Of a stretch of 20,483 nt of DNA, positions 13,046 to 20,414 are shown in pieces. The DNA lies in assembly GCA_964489215.1 (NCBI GenBank), contig CAZAYB010000028.1:1-20483 (forward strand), in the 5' to 3' direction. The translations under genes were made by a program, and so were the position numbers. The stretch comes from CAZAYB01 sp964489215 (lineage in GTDB: Bacteria; Planctomycetota; Phycisphaerae; Sedimentisphaerales; Anaerohalosphaeraceae). Within the stretch, counting starts at the first letter, position 1; every line of letters starts with the position of its first letter. The notes beneath the pieces were generated by a model that had not been told where the DNA came from, ran no database searches, and saw only the letters and a program-made list of their open reading frames with translations.

Positions 13046-13456
13046 ATGAAATTGCGTCATTTTTTTCGTAAGAGCCAGAGGATACGCGGCAACAGCCGAT
13101 TTCGAGAGATAATCGGTGTTCGCAGGTGTTATAAGTGTGGTGGTTTTGTTCTTTATACGGCAGATAACGGGCTTGATTATTCCCGTTTTGGGGTATCTGT
13201 AAGCAGCAAGAGCTGTAATTCGGTTAGCCGAAACCGTCTCAAGCGAGTTTTCAGGGAGTCATTTCGTTTAAATCAGCATAATATCCGCAATGGTATGGAC
13301 TATTTATTAATTTTCTCGCCAAAATTGACGAAACAAGCTAAGTCAAAGGATAAGGACTATTTACGGAGTATTGGTTTTGCCGAGGCAGAGAGAATATTTC
13401 TTGAGCTTTTGAGGCAAAGCGAGTCGGCTAACGGCAAAGATGATGGCTGGTGCTGA
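13046..13456 (+). CDS. rnpA: Ribonuclease P protein component
   Basis: The 136-residue basic protein is the protein partner of the RNase P ribozyme, which trims the 5' leader from pre-tRNAs. The N-terminus MKLRHFFRKSQRIRGNSRFR is the usual substrate-side strand. The diagnostic RNR motif is intact: RFGVSVSSKSCNSVSRNRLK then RVFRESFRL (47-75). The common 'GNAV' before the RNR motif is replaced by CNSV. Length is slightly above the usual 110-125 residues because of a charged tail. The ATG at 13046 lacks a strong Shine-Dalgarno sequence. rpmH, which normally sits just upstream, is not there, and yidD/yidC are not downstream, so the classical rpmH-rnpA-yidC order is broken in this genome. A minimal MerR gene follows at 66 bp. 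Confidence 0.93.
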   Translation: MKLRHFFRKSQRIRGNSRFREIIGVRRCYKCGGFVLYTADNGLDYSRFGVSVSSKSCNSVSRNRLKRVFRESFRLNQHNIRNGMDYLLIFSPKLTKQAKSKDKDYLRSIGFAEAERIFLELLRQSESANGKDDGWC

Positions 13457-13522
13457 ATTTCAGGCCCGGATTTTTGTAAGTTCTTTTCCGGCGTACATTT
13501 TTGCATTTTGACAGGAAGTCTT

Positions 13523-13774
13523 TTGGCTAATAAGAAAACGGAACTTGTGCAAATAGGAGAAGCCGCCCGTCGGGCGGGAGTCAGCAGGCAAAGTGTGCAG
13601 TATTATCTGATGGTTGGTTTAATCGAGCCTGATGACAGCACCAAAGGCGGCAGGCGTTTATTCGGCAAGGAAACAGTCGAGAAGATAAAGCTGATAAAGA
13701 AGCTTAATGAGAGCGGTTATCCTCTTCGAGCGATTCGAGATATATTTATGGATCGTGAAGGGGATAAAGGCTGA
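13523..13774 (+). CDS. Minimal MerR-type HTH regulator
   Basis: The 83-residue protein is little more than a MerR DNA-binding domain: LVQIGEAARRAGVSRQSVQY, YLMVGLIEP, the wing GGRRLFGKETVEKI and the second helix pair KLIKKLNESGYPLRAIRDIF. There is no C-terminal effector domain and no metal-binding Cys, so it may act as a simple DNA-binding repressor or activator. TTG at 13523 is chosen as start because AGGAAG (13513-13518) lies 4 nt upstream. An in-frame TTG at 13508 lacks a ribosome binding site. It lies between rnpA and the MlaD gene (29 bp to the latter) and may regulate that gene or itself. Its target is unknown. The domain call is good; start and role are less sure. Confidence 0.8.
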   Translation: MANKKTELVQIGEAARRAGVSRQSVQYYLMVGLIEPDDSTKGGRRLFGKETVEKIKLIKKLNESGYPLRAIRDIFMDREGDKG

Positions 13775-13803
13775 GCGGCTTTTGCAATGGAAAGGACTTA
13801 TAA

Positions 13804-14685
13804 ATGGATTATAATACGCTGCAGCGAAGGCGTAATATGGTTGTTGGAGCTTTTGTGATAATAGCTTTTTGTTCGCTGATATATCTGCTTTTCCTTTTTG
13901 GCGAGCTTCCGGTTGCGATAAGCCAGATGCGTTCTTATGAGGTTCTGGTGAATTTTAAGGATGCTCCGGGTATTCAGCAGAATACCCCTGTTCAGCTTGC
14001 GGGTTATCAGGTTGGCAGGGTAATAAATGTTTCAGCTCCTTTCAGGTTTGAGGATGACCAGGGCAGGACCTATCATGAGGTTAAGGTTACGCTTGCTATA
14101 GACCGTAAATATCAGACGATCGACCGTGATGTGAATGTTTTGCTGATGAAGCGCGGTTTGGGCAGCAGTTATATAGTTCTTGAGGAGGAGCCTGATAAAG
14201 AGATAAGCAGCTTTTTAAGCGATGGCGATGTTCTTGAGGGTGAGCTTGGGACCAGTACGGAGTTTATTCCTAAGAAGGTTCAGGAGAAGCTCGAGAAGCT
14301 TGTTGATTCTGTGAGTGAGCTTAGCGGTCATGCCAATGATATAGTAGGCGATGAGGAGAATAAGGCGAATATCAAGCGGACTTTGAGCAATATTGCCCAG
14401 GCCAGTGCAGAGGCGAAGGATACATTGCGGAGTATTCGCGGTTTTGCTGATACCGGTTCTGAGAAGCTGGAGGTTCTTACAGCGGAGATAAACGGGACTT
14501 TGAGCGAAATAAGGGTTATTCTTGCCAAGGTAAATGATGGTGAGGGTACTGTTGGTCGGATAGTCAATGACGGCAGGCTTTATGAGAATCTGCTTCAGAG
14601 CAGTATTGAGCTTGAACTTTTGCTCGAGGAGCTTAAGATGTTTGCGGCAGAGACCAGGGATGGGGGCTTGAAGATTAAGTGGTAG
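13804..14685 (+). CDS. MlaD/MCE family membrane-anchored lipid-transport protein
   Basis: The 293-residue protein has one N-terminal membrane helix (about 12-34) and then an MCE domain (42-137): YEVLVNFKDAPGIQQNTPVQ, LAGYQVGRVINV, and VNVLLMKRGLGSSYIVLEEE. A helical region (155-285) follows with the familiar NDGEGTVGRIVNDGRLYENL tail. MlaD-type proteins form hexameric rings in the periplasm that pass phospholipids between membranes as part of an MlaFEDB-type ABC system. The cognate permease (MlaE) and ATPase (MlaF) are not in this window, so it is an orphan or works with a distant locus. AAAGGA precedes the ATG at 13804 by about 8 nt. It converges on ribD with a 28-bp gap. Confidence 0.88.
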   Translation: MDYNTLQRRRNMVVGAFVIIAFCSLIYLLFLFGELPVAISQMRSYEVLVNFKDAPGIQQNTPVQLAGYQVGRVINVSAPFRFEDDQGRTYHEVKVTLAIDRKYQTIDRDVNVLLMKRGLGSSYIVLEEEPDKEISSFLSDGDVLEGELGTSTEFIPKKVQEKLEKLVDSVSELSGHANDIVGDEENKANIKRTLSNIAQASAEAKDTLRSIRGFADTGSEKLEVLTAEINGTLSEIRVILAKVNDGEGTVGRIVNDGRLYENLLQSSIELELLLEELKMFAAETRDGGLKIKW

Positions 14686-14713
14686 AGATGTGTTCATTTT
14701 CGTTTGGGTGCGG

Positions 14714-15853
14714 TTATGGGATGATAGGTTTTATCAGGCCAGTTAGGCAGGTATCGTTGTCGAAATTCATTTCTCTTGCGAAGTGCAGTTTTTGCGGGTC
14801 GGTAAATTCTGCCATTTCTTTTGTAACCGGAGCTGTTCCTTCAGATTTTAAGAGAATCGGGGCGGTGTAAACTCTGATCTGGTCGGCGAGGCCTGATGTT
14901 ATGAAGGTAGTTGCAAGTGTTGGTCCTGCTTCAACGAGCAGCTGCTGAATATTTTTTTTACCGAGTTCGTCGAGTGTAATTCCGAGGTCGCATCTTTTTC
15001 TGCTGGCGGCGACGGCGAGTATGTCGGCTTGTTCGTCCATAATCTCCTGTGCGATGTAGTCTTTTTCTGAGAGTGTGTTGAGTGTTGTTACTATGAGGGT
15101 TTTGAACTGCGGCGAGTTGAGCAGTTTGCAGTCGAGCGGTATTGTGAGGTTGCTGTCGAGTACAATTCTCCAGGGATTTTTTCCGTGGTCCGGTCTTGGG
15201 TTCAGCATGGGGTTGTCAGATTTAACGGTATTAACTCCGACGAGTATTCCCTGCGAGGCTCTTCTTATTTTGTGTACGTCCTGTCTGCTTTTTTCGTTTG
15301 AGAGGTATACCGTGTGAGGTTTTGAAGTTTTTCTTGCCATGAAGCCGTCGAGGCTTTGTGCCCATTTTAGTATCACCCATGGTCTTGCGGTTTGATGGAA
15401 CTTGAAGAACGGGGCGTTGAGCAATTTTGCCTCTGTGCTGCAAAGTCCTGTGTTTACGTGTATTCCGGCGTTTTTTAGTTCATTTAAGCCTTTTCCTGCG
15501 ACGAGTTTATTTGGGTCCTTTACGGCGGTAATGACTTTTGCTATTTTTGCTTTTATAAGGGCCTGTGTGCATGGGGGAGTTTTGCCGGTATGGCTGCATG
15601 GTTCGAGAGTTATGTATGCAGTAGCGTCTTTGGGGTTTTGGTTGTTTTTTTTGCAGTTTTCAAGGGCGTTAATTTCGGCGTGCGGCTGGCCGAATTTCTG
15701 GTGGTATCCTTTTCCGATGACCTTATCATTTTTTACTATTATGCAGCCTACCCTTGGATTTGTCAGGACATCTTCATCTCCTTTGGAAGCCAGTTCCAGC
15801 GCCATGGTCATGTATTTGCGGTCTTTTTGTGTGAAATTGTCCTGTATTGTCAT
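14714..15853 (-). CDS. ribD: Bifunctional riboflavin biosynthesis deaminase/reductase RibD
   Basis: The 379-residue protein has both RibD halves, which deaminate and then reduce the GTP-derived pyrimidine in riboflavin synthesis. The deaminase zinc site is H58-A-E60 plus PCSHTGKTPPC (C86, C95). The reductase half begins near RPWVILKWAQSLDGFMARKT (about 157) and contains GILVGVNTVKSDNPMLNPRP. The ending LADQIRVYTAPILL is typical. The start, MTIQDNFTQKDRKYMTMALE, lies 3 bp after the ligA stop, so the two genes are coupled although functionally unrelated. No other rib genes and no FMN riboswitch are seen here. Coding-strand A-richness gives many Lys, Asn and Thr residues. Both activities look intact. 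Confidence 0.94.
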   Translation of the reverse strand: MTIQDNFTQKDRKYMTMALELASKGDEDVLTNPRVGCIIVKNDKVIGKGYHQKFGQPHAEINALENCKKNNQNPKDATAYITLEPCSHTGKTPPCTQALIKAKIAKVITAVKDPNKLVAGKGLNELKNAGIHVNTGLCSTEAKLLNAPFFKFHQTARPWVILKWAQSLDGFMARKTSKPHTVYLSNEKSRQDVHKIRRASQGILVGVNTVKSDNPMLNPRPDHGKNPWRIVLDSNLTIPLDCKLLNSPQFKTLIVTTLNTLSEKDYIAQEIMDEQADILAVAASRKRCDLGITLDELGKKNIQQLLVEAGPTLATTFITSGLADQIRVYTAPILLKSEGTAPVTKEMAEFTDPQKLHFAREMNFDNDTCLTGLIKPIIP

Positions 15854-15856
15854 TTT

Positions 15857-17842
15857 TTATTCGATCATTTCAAGTAACTGATTTTCATTAATTACAGTTA
15901 TACCAAGGTCTTTTGCTTTGTCGAGTTTACTTCCGGGATTTTCTCCAGCGAGCAGGTATGAGGTTTTTTTACTGATTGATGAAGCTACCTTTCCGCGGTG
16001 CTGTTTAATGATATTTTTTGCCTGGTCTCTTTTGAGGTTCGGCAATGTTCCGGTAATAACAAAAGTTTTATTTTCGAGTTTTGAGCTTTTCTTTTTTTTG
16101 GTTGAGGGTTTTACTCCGAGTTGGAGCATCTGGTCGATTTTTTCAATGTTTTCCTGGTTGTGGAAGTATTCGTATATGCTTTTTGCCATGGCGGGCCCGA
16201 TCTGGTCAATCTGCTCGAGGGATTTGAGGTCTGCATTTTTGAGTTTTTCGATGGAGTTAAAGTTTTCTGCGAGGATCTGTGCGGACTGGAGACCTACGTG
16301 GGGTATTCCCAGGGCGTTTATGAATCTTGTCAGTGTTTTATTTTTGCTTTTATCTATTGCCTGGAGCACTTTTTCGGCGCTTTTGTCAGCCATTCTGTTT
16401 AGTTGTGTCAGCTGGTGAAACTTTAGTTTGTAGATGTCGGATATGTCGGTTACAAGTTTGTTTTTTAGCAGCTGGTCAATCAGTGCAGGTCCGAGGTGTT
16501 CGATATCCATTTGAGCTTTTCCGACGAAGTGCAGGATTTTTTCTCTGTTTACTGCGGGGCATTTTTTATTTTTGCATATAAGATATGCACCTTCTTTTTT
16601 TGCTTTTGAGGTGCAAACGGGGCATTTTTCTGGTGGGGTTACGGGTTTACGTGAGGATTGTTTTTTTTGTACGACTTTAACGATCTGAGGTATTATTTCT
16701 CCGGCTTTTTCGACCAGTACGGTATCGCCTGGTGCGACGTCGAGTCTTTTTAATTCGTCGAAGTTGTGGAGAGAGGCTCTTTTTACGGTTGTCCCGGAAA
16801 GCTGGACCGGTTTTAAGTTTGCCACGGGAGTGAGGATTCCGGTTTTGCCTACGTTTGTTTCGATTGATTCGATAGTGGTTTTTTCCTGCTGGGCGGGGAA
16901 TTTGTAGGCTATGCACCATCTTGGGGCCCTTGCTGTTGCGCCGAGTATGTCGTGGTAATCGAGGTTGTTTACTTTTATTACGAGCCCGTCTATCTGGTAG
17001 GGCAGATTTGTTTTTTTGTCCTGCCATGATTGGCATTTTTCGAGGGCCTGGTCGATGTTTTCTACGAGTTGGGTGTGTTTGTTTATCGGCAGTGCCATTT
17101 TCTTTAGTTTTAGCAGTGTTTCGTAATGGTTTTTTGCGAGCGGTTTTGTCGCAAGGCCAATTGAATATGCGAAGAAAGAGAGGGGTCTCTGGGCGGTTAT
17201 TGACGGGTCGAGCAGTTTAAGTGAGCCTGCAGCTGCGTTTCTTGGGTTTGCAAACAAAGGTTGTGCGTTTAACTGTTTTTGCTCGTTGAGTTTTGCGAAG
17301 TTTTCTTTTGAGAGGTATATTTCTCCTCTTACTTCGAGGTTTTCGGGTGGTGATTCGGAGTCGAGTTTAAGGGGTATTTCCTTTATGGTTTTTACGTTTT
17401 GTGTAATGTCGTCGCCAGTTATGCCGTTTCCTCTTGTGGCGGCAGCTGCGAGGGATCCGTTTTGGTATTGTAGGCTTACGGCAACGCCGTCGATTTTGTG
17501 TTCGACGACGTATTTTACGGTGTCAGTTTCGAGTGCTTTTCTTACTCTCTGGTCGAAGGCTTTTAGCTCCTTTTGGTTGTATGTGTTGTCTATGCTGAGC
17601 ATAGGTATGCTGTGTGTTATGGAGTTGAATGCTTCGAGGGGTTTTCCGGATACTCTTTGTGTTGGTGAGTCTGGGGTAATAAGATCGGGGTATTTTTTTT
17701 CGAGATTTTTTAGCTGGTTGAAGAGCTGGTCATATTTTTGGTCGCTGATTTGGGGCTGATTCAGTATGTAGTACTGGCGGTCTGCATTTCTTATTTGTTG
17801 TCTGAGCTGGTCGATAGTTTGTGAAGTTTTTTGTTTTTCCAT
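15857..17842 (-). CDS. ligA: NAD-dependent DNA ligase
   Basis: The 661-residue protein seals nicks in DNA, joining Okazaki fragments with NAD as cofactor. The start at ATG 17842 (MEKQKTSQTIDQLRQQIRNA) fits the family length; the frame is open 39 codons further upstream, but that part is not ligase-like. Domain Ia has the NMN-binding DRQYYILNQPQISDQKYDQL. The adenylation domain has the catalytic lysine K116 in EHKIDG, then TRGNGITGDDITQNV (usually TRGDG-x-GEDVT). The OB fold, a four-Cys zinc finger (CPVC then CKNKKC), helix-hairpin-helix repeats (LNALGIPHVG-like, here INALGIPHVG) and a C-terminal BRCT domain (NKTFVITGTLPNLKRDQ to the end) are all present. No Shine-Dalgarno sequence is seen. 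ribD follows at 3 bp. Confidence 0.96.
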   Translation of the reverse strand: MEKQKTSQTIDQLRQQIRNADRQYYILNQPQISDQKYDQLFNQLKNLEKKYPDLITPDSPTQRVSGKPLEAFNSITHSIPMLSIDNTYNQKELKAFDQRVRKALETDTVKYVVEHKIDGVAVSLQYQNGSLAAAATRGNGITGDDITQNVKTIKEIPLKLDSESPPENLEVRGEIYLSKENFAKLNEQKQLNAQPLFANPRNAAAGSLKLLDPSITAQRPLSFFAYSIGLATKPLAKNHYETLLKLKKMALPINKHTQLVENIDQALEKCQSWQDKKTNLPYQIDGLVIKVNNLDYHDILGATARAPRWCIAYKFPAQQEKTTIESIETNVGKTGILTPVANLKPVQLSGTTVKRASLHNFDELKRLDVAPGDTVLVEKAGEIIPQIVKVVQKKQSSRKPVTPPEKCPVCTSKAKKEGAYLICKNKKCPAVNREKILHFVGKAQMDIEHLGPALIDQLLKNKLVTDISDIYKLKFHQLTQLNRMADKSAEKVLQAIDKSKNKTLTRFINALGIPHVGLQSAQILAENFNSIEKLKNADLKSLEQIDQIGPAMAKSIYEYFHNQENIEKIDQMLQLGVKPSTKKKKSSKLENKTFVITGTLPNLKRDQAKNIIKQHRGKVASSISKKTSYLLAGENPGSKLDKAKDLGITVINENQLLEMIE

Positions 17843-17849
17843 GCTTATA

Positions 17850-17878
17850 TATATATTCTTATGGAGGGGGGTTTGCAA
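17850..17878 (-). promoter_or_regulatory. Possible ligA promoter close to the start codon
   Basis: On the minus strand TTGCAA (17878-17873) and TATATA (17855-17850) are 17 bp apart, ending 7 bp before the ligA ATG. Transcription would begin almost at the start codon, giving a leaderless message, in keeping with the lack of a Shine-Dalgarno sequence. A TATAAT further upstream is an alternative -10 but has no -35 at the right distance. Confidence 0.3.
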
Positions 17879-18044
17879 GATTATAAATTTTTGGTAACCG
17901 TTCAGGGGTATTTTGAGGGTATCGAGCAACTCACTCAATGTCAAAACACCCACTTTCAACTCAATGAAATTTTTGTTTGGCTGATGAATCTGTGTAAACA
18001 GGTGTTAAATTGGGGTTTTTTTAGGTTAGAGTCTTATTTTTAGA

Positions 18045-18073
18045 TTGACATGGAGTTTTTGGGCGGTTAGAAT
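18045..18073 (+). promoter_or_regulatory. Strong promoter of the lipoprotein-cdaA-cdaR operon
   Basis: A perfect TTGACA (18045-18050), a 17-bp spacer and TAGAAT (18068-18073, 5 of 6) form a near-consensus housekeeping promoter. The transcript would begin near 18080, about 70 nt before the lipoprotein ATG. Confidence 0.7.
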
Positions 18074-18149
18074 CGTCAAAGGTGAGAATTTGTGCGCTTT
18101 TTGACGCAGCGCGGCATAATTTTGTGATTATATTTTTAAGAGATATGGT

Positions 18150-18368
18150 ATGAGCAAGCGATTAGTGAGTAAGGTTTTAATTTTTACTGCTGTTTCGGCG
18201 TTTTTGGTTTTTTTGAGCGGCTGCGGTGCACCTGGTAAGAGTGCCCAGGAGATTCACAGGGCTCATATGCGTTATTTGCGTACAGAGATGCTGATGATGC
18301 AGGATGATATTGACAGTTTTATGATGATTGACCGTCCAAGCAGGCTTTCTGACCGTGCGGTCAGGTAG
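18150..18368 (+). CDS. Small lipoprotein of unknown function
   Basis: The 72-residue protein starts MSKRLVSKVLIFTAVSAFLV, a positively charged N-terminus plus hydrophobic core. A lipobox, LSGC, puts the lipidated cysteine at position 25. The mature part of 48 residues is charged and helical (RAHMRYLRTEMLMMQDDIDS) and ends DRPSRLSDRAVR. No enzyme motif is present. A weak ribosome binding site (AAGAGA) precedes the ATG. It follows the strong promoter at 18045-18073 and comes 62 bp before cdaA, so it is probably transcribed with the c-di-AMP genes and may be anchored to the same membrane. I do not recognise a named family. Confidence 0.72.
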   Translation: MSKRLVSKVLIFTAVSAFLVFLSGCGAPGKSAQEIHRAHMRYLRTEMLMMQDDIDSFMMIDRPSRLSDRAVR

Positions 18369-18430
18369 TTTTACGGCATATTCTACTAATCAAACGGATT
18401 TGAAAGCTTCTTAATTACGGAGCTGGTTTT

Positions 18431-19276
18431 TTGAAGGGAATTCTTGAGTATCTTTATAGCAGTTCGACTTATGAACTGCTGATTATTCTGGTTGAACTTC
18501 TGCTTATTGGAGTGGTAGTTTACTGGGCGGTCAGTTTTCTTGAGGGTACCCGGGGTGAAAGGCTTTTCAGGGGTGTAATTTTCATTCTGGTAGTTGGTTC
18601 ATTTTTACTGAATCTTGTGGCGAATCAGTTTGGTCTATCTCGCATTGCTTATCTTTACAAGGGGTTTTTGCTTGCTATTTTGATAATTGCGGTAGCTGCA
18701 TTTCAGCCTGAGATTCGCAGGATGCTTATTCGTATAGGTCAGACGCGTTTTCTTGTGAGTAATCCCCAGCAGCTTTCCCGTTCTGTAGAGGAGATAATTT
18801 CTGCGGTTAGCCAGATGTCGGGGACGAGGACCGGTGCTATAATGGTTATTGAGCAGCAGGTTGGTCTTGGTGAGTTTATAGATACCGGTGTTCGTATAGA
18901 TTCACGTGTTACAGCTGAGCTTCTTAAGACGATATTTTATCCTGGTACACCTTTGCATGATATGGCGGTGGTAATTCGCGGGGACAGGCTTTTGGCTGCT
19001 CGTGTACAGCTTCCTCTTGCAGAGGGAGACAGTTTTCAGGGCAGGCAGCTTGGTTCCCGTCACCGTGCTGCGGTTGGCGTGACGGGTGGTTCCGATGCGA
19101 CGGTGATCGTGGTAAGTGAGGAGACGGGTATAGTTTCGGTGGCGATGAACGGCAATCTTATCAGGAACATATCTGAGACGGAGCTTAGGCGTTATCTGAC
19201 GACAGCAGTAGTTGAGACGGCTCCTATAGTTGAGAGTATCAGCAGTGATGGCGGTGAGAGCGGAGCAGCGTCCTGA
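18431..19276 (+). CDS. cdaA: Membrane diadenylate cyclase CdaA (c-di-AMP synthase)
   Basis: The 281-residue protein has three N-terminal membrane helices (about 14-36, 45-64 and 76-91) and a DisA_N diadenylate cyclase domain (about 100-255), as in CdaA/DacA, which joins two ATP into c-di-AMP. FQPEIRRMLIRIG and QLGSRHRAAVG (the GTRHRAA nucleotide motif, 208-214) are clear, as is VSEETG. The DGA motif reads LHDMA (H176, D177, M178), so the catalytic Asp and neighbouring His are kept but the Gly is Met. The usual G-I-S-E before the next Asp is replaced by GVTGGSD. TTG at 18431 is the start, with GGAG 8 nt upstream. cdaR follows at 30 bp. In many bacteria this pair is followed by glmM, which links c-di-AMP to wall synthesis and osmotic control; glmM is not visible here. 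Confidence 0.93.
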   Translation: MKGILEYLYSSSTYELLIILVELLLIGVVVYWAVSFLEGTRGERLFRGVIFILVVGSFLLNLVANQFGLSRIAYLYKGFLLAILIIAVAAFQPEIRRMLIRIGQTRFLVSNPQQLSRSVEEIISAVSQMSGTRTGAIMVIEQQVGLGEFIDTGVRIDSRVTAELLKTIFYPGTPLHDMAVVIRGDRLLAARVQLPLAEGDSFQGRQLGSRHRAAVGVTGGSDATVIVVSEETGIVSVAMNGNLIRNISETELRRYLTTAVVETAPIVESISSDGGESGAAS

Positions 19277-19306
19277 ATTATATGAAAGAACAGAGGCATA
19301 TTAGCA

Positions 19307-20356
19307 TTGAGCAGGGATAAATTTAAAAAACTTGCGGTTACAGTTTTTCTTTCTTTATTGATATGGATATGGGCTTATCGGGCTCTTGAGGAGACGATAA
19401 GCGAGACGGGTTATCTGAATATTCATAATACCAATGAGGAGCTTTTAGTAAATTTTGTTGATGAAGGTCAGCTTGTTGAGACGATTAGCCTTAATCTTGC
19501 TCTTAAAGGTCCGGCCGGTCGTATAACTGAGCTTCAGCGGAGTTTGTATGCTCAGGATGGTGAGGATGAAAAGGTCAATCTGAATTTTTATTATAATTTG
19601 CTTGATGAGAGTGTTGAGGGTAACAGCAGGACTTTGAATGTTTTTGAGTTTATTCGTGAAAGTGAGAAGATTGAGAAGTTTGGTTTGACGGTGGTTTCTT
19701 GCAGGCCTGAGACAGTTACTGTCCGGATTGAGCAGCTGGAGAAGAAGTGGCTTGCGGTCAGTGTTCAGGATGAGAGCGGTAACGAGCTTCGGGTTGAGTC
19801 TGTTGTTCCTCCCAGGGTTGAGATTGCTTCGCATAAGTATTGGAGCGGAGATCTTTTGAGCTCAACGGTTACTCTTACCGATGCCCAGATCGAGAGGGCC
19901 CGCAACAGTTCTGTTGTTGCGACTCCTTACGTGATTTTGTCCAACGGCAAGAGGCGTCACGCCTCTACGCGGGTTAAGATCAAGCTTCCTGCAACGGAGG
20001 AATCTTTGAAGGATCAGCTTTTGCAGCCTCGCAGGATAGGATTTGTTTTCAGTCAGAATCTTCAGGGCAAGTATAAGGCTCAGCTTCTTAATGAGGCTGA
20101 TCTGACGAGTACGACGAATTTCAAGGCTACTGATGAGGCTTTTGCTGCTTACCGGGGTATGGCTTATCAGGTTCTTATAATGATTCAGGACGGTGATGAG
20201 AACTCGGCAGATGAGCTGTTGAAGGATCCTGTTTATAATTTTCCACGGGAATTTGTAGAGAAAGGTGAGATCAAGTTATCACCGAGCCAAAAGGCGGTCA
20301 AGGCACGAATAAAGCTTTTGCCGATTGGTGAGGCGGTGACTGAACCGGACGGTTAA
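19307..20356 (+). CDS. cdaR: YbbR-domain protein CdaR, regulator of diadenylate cyclase
   Basis: The 349-residue protein has one N-terminal membrane helix (KLAVTVFLSLLIWIWAY, about 8-25) and then extracytoplasmic beta-rich repeats of YbbR type. Recurrent 'V.V.G' style strands include VETISLNLALKGPAGRITEL and VTVRIEQLEKKWLAVSVQDE. In Firmicutes CdaR binds CdaA in the membrane and tunes its activity. The repeats are divergent and the family call leans on the adjacent cdaA, helix topology and position. The start is TTG at 19307, with AGAGG about 10 nt upstream; no in-frame ATG lies near. Codon use matches its plus-strand neighbours. The stop TAA lies inside a hairpin-forming stretch (20344-20382). 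Confidence 0.75.
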   Translation: MSRDKFKKLAVTVFLSLLIWIWAYRALEETISETGYLNIHNTNEELLVNFVDEGQLVETISLNLALKGPAGRITELQRSLYAQDGEDEKVNLNFYYNLLDESVEGNSRTLNVFEFIRESEKIEKFGLTVVSCRPETVTVRIEQLEKKWLAVSVQDESGNELRVESVVPPRVEIASHKYWSGDLLSSTVTLTDAQIERARNSSVVATPYVILSNGKRRHASTRVKIKLPATEESLKDQLLQPRRIGFVFSQNLQGKYKAQLLNEADLTSTTNFKATDEAFAAYRGMAYQVLIMIQDGDENSADELLKDPVYNFPREFVEKGEIKLSPSQKAVKARIKLLPIGEAVTEPDG

Positions 20357-20382
20357 AGTTTTGCGGGTCCGGTGTTTACCGG
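20344..20382 (+). other. Two overlapping alternative hairpins at the end of cdaR
   Basis: ACCGGAC (20344-20350) pairs with GTCCGGT (20367-20373) across 16 nt holding the cdaR stop codon. CCGGT (20369-20373) can instead pair with ACCGG (20378-20382) around GTTT. The two share bases and exclude one another. No T-run follows, so intrinsic termination is unlikely. Confidence 0.35.
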
Positions 20383-20414
20383 GATAGTTAAAAAGTTTGG
20401 CTCTTCGGGATAAT

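Larger units (their letters stand above)
17843..18149. other. Divergent intergenic region between ligA and the lipoprotein gene
   Basis: These 307 bases hold possible ligA promoter elements on the left and a strong promoter for the lipoprotein-cdaA-cdaR genes on the right. Open frames here show no recognisable protein. No RNA gene or repeat was seen. Confidence 0.5.

Noticed and set aside
14215..14697. 160-codon minus-strand frame across the MlaD gene
   Set aside because: It lies antisense to the conserved MCE and helical region, with no recognisable domain.
17843..17959. 39-codon N-terminal extension of LigA
   Set aside because: It has no ligase similarity, lies in promoter-like A/T-rich sequence, and would make the protein longer than usual.
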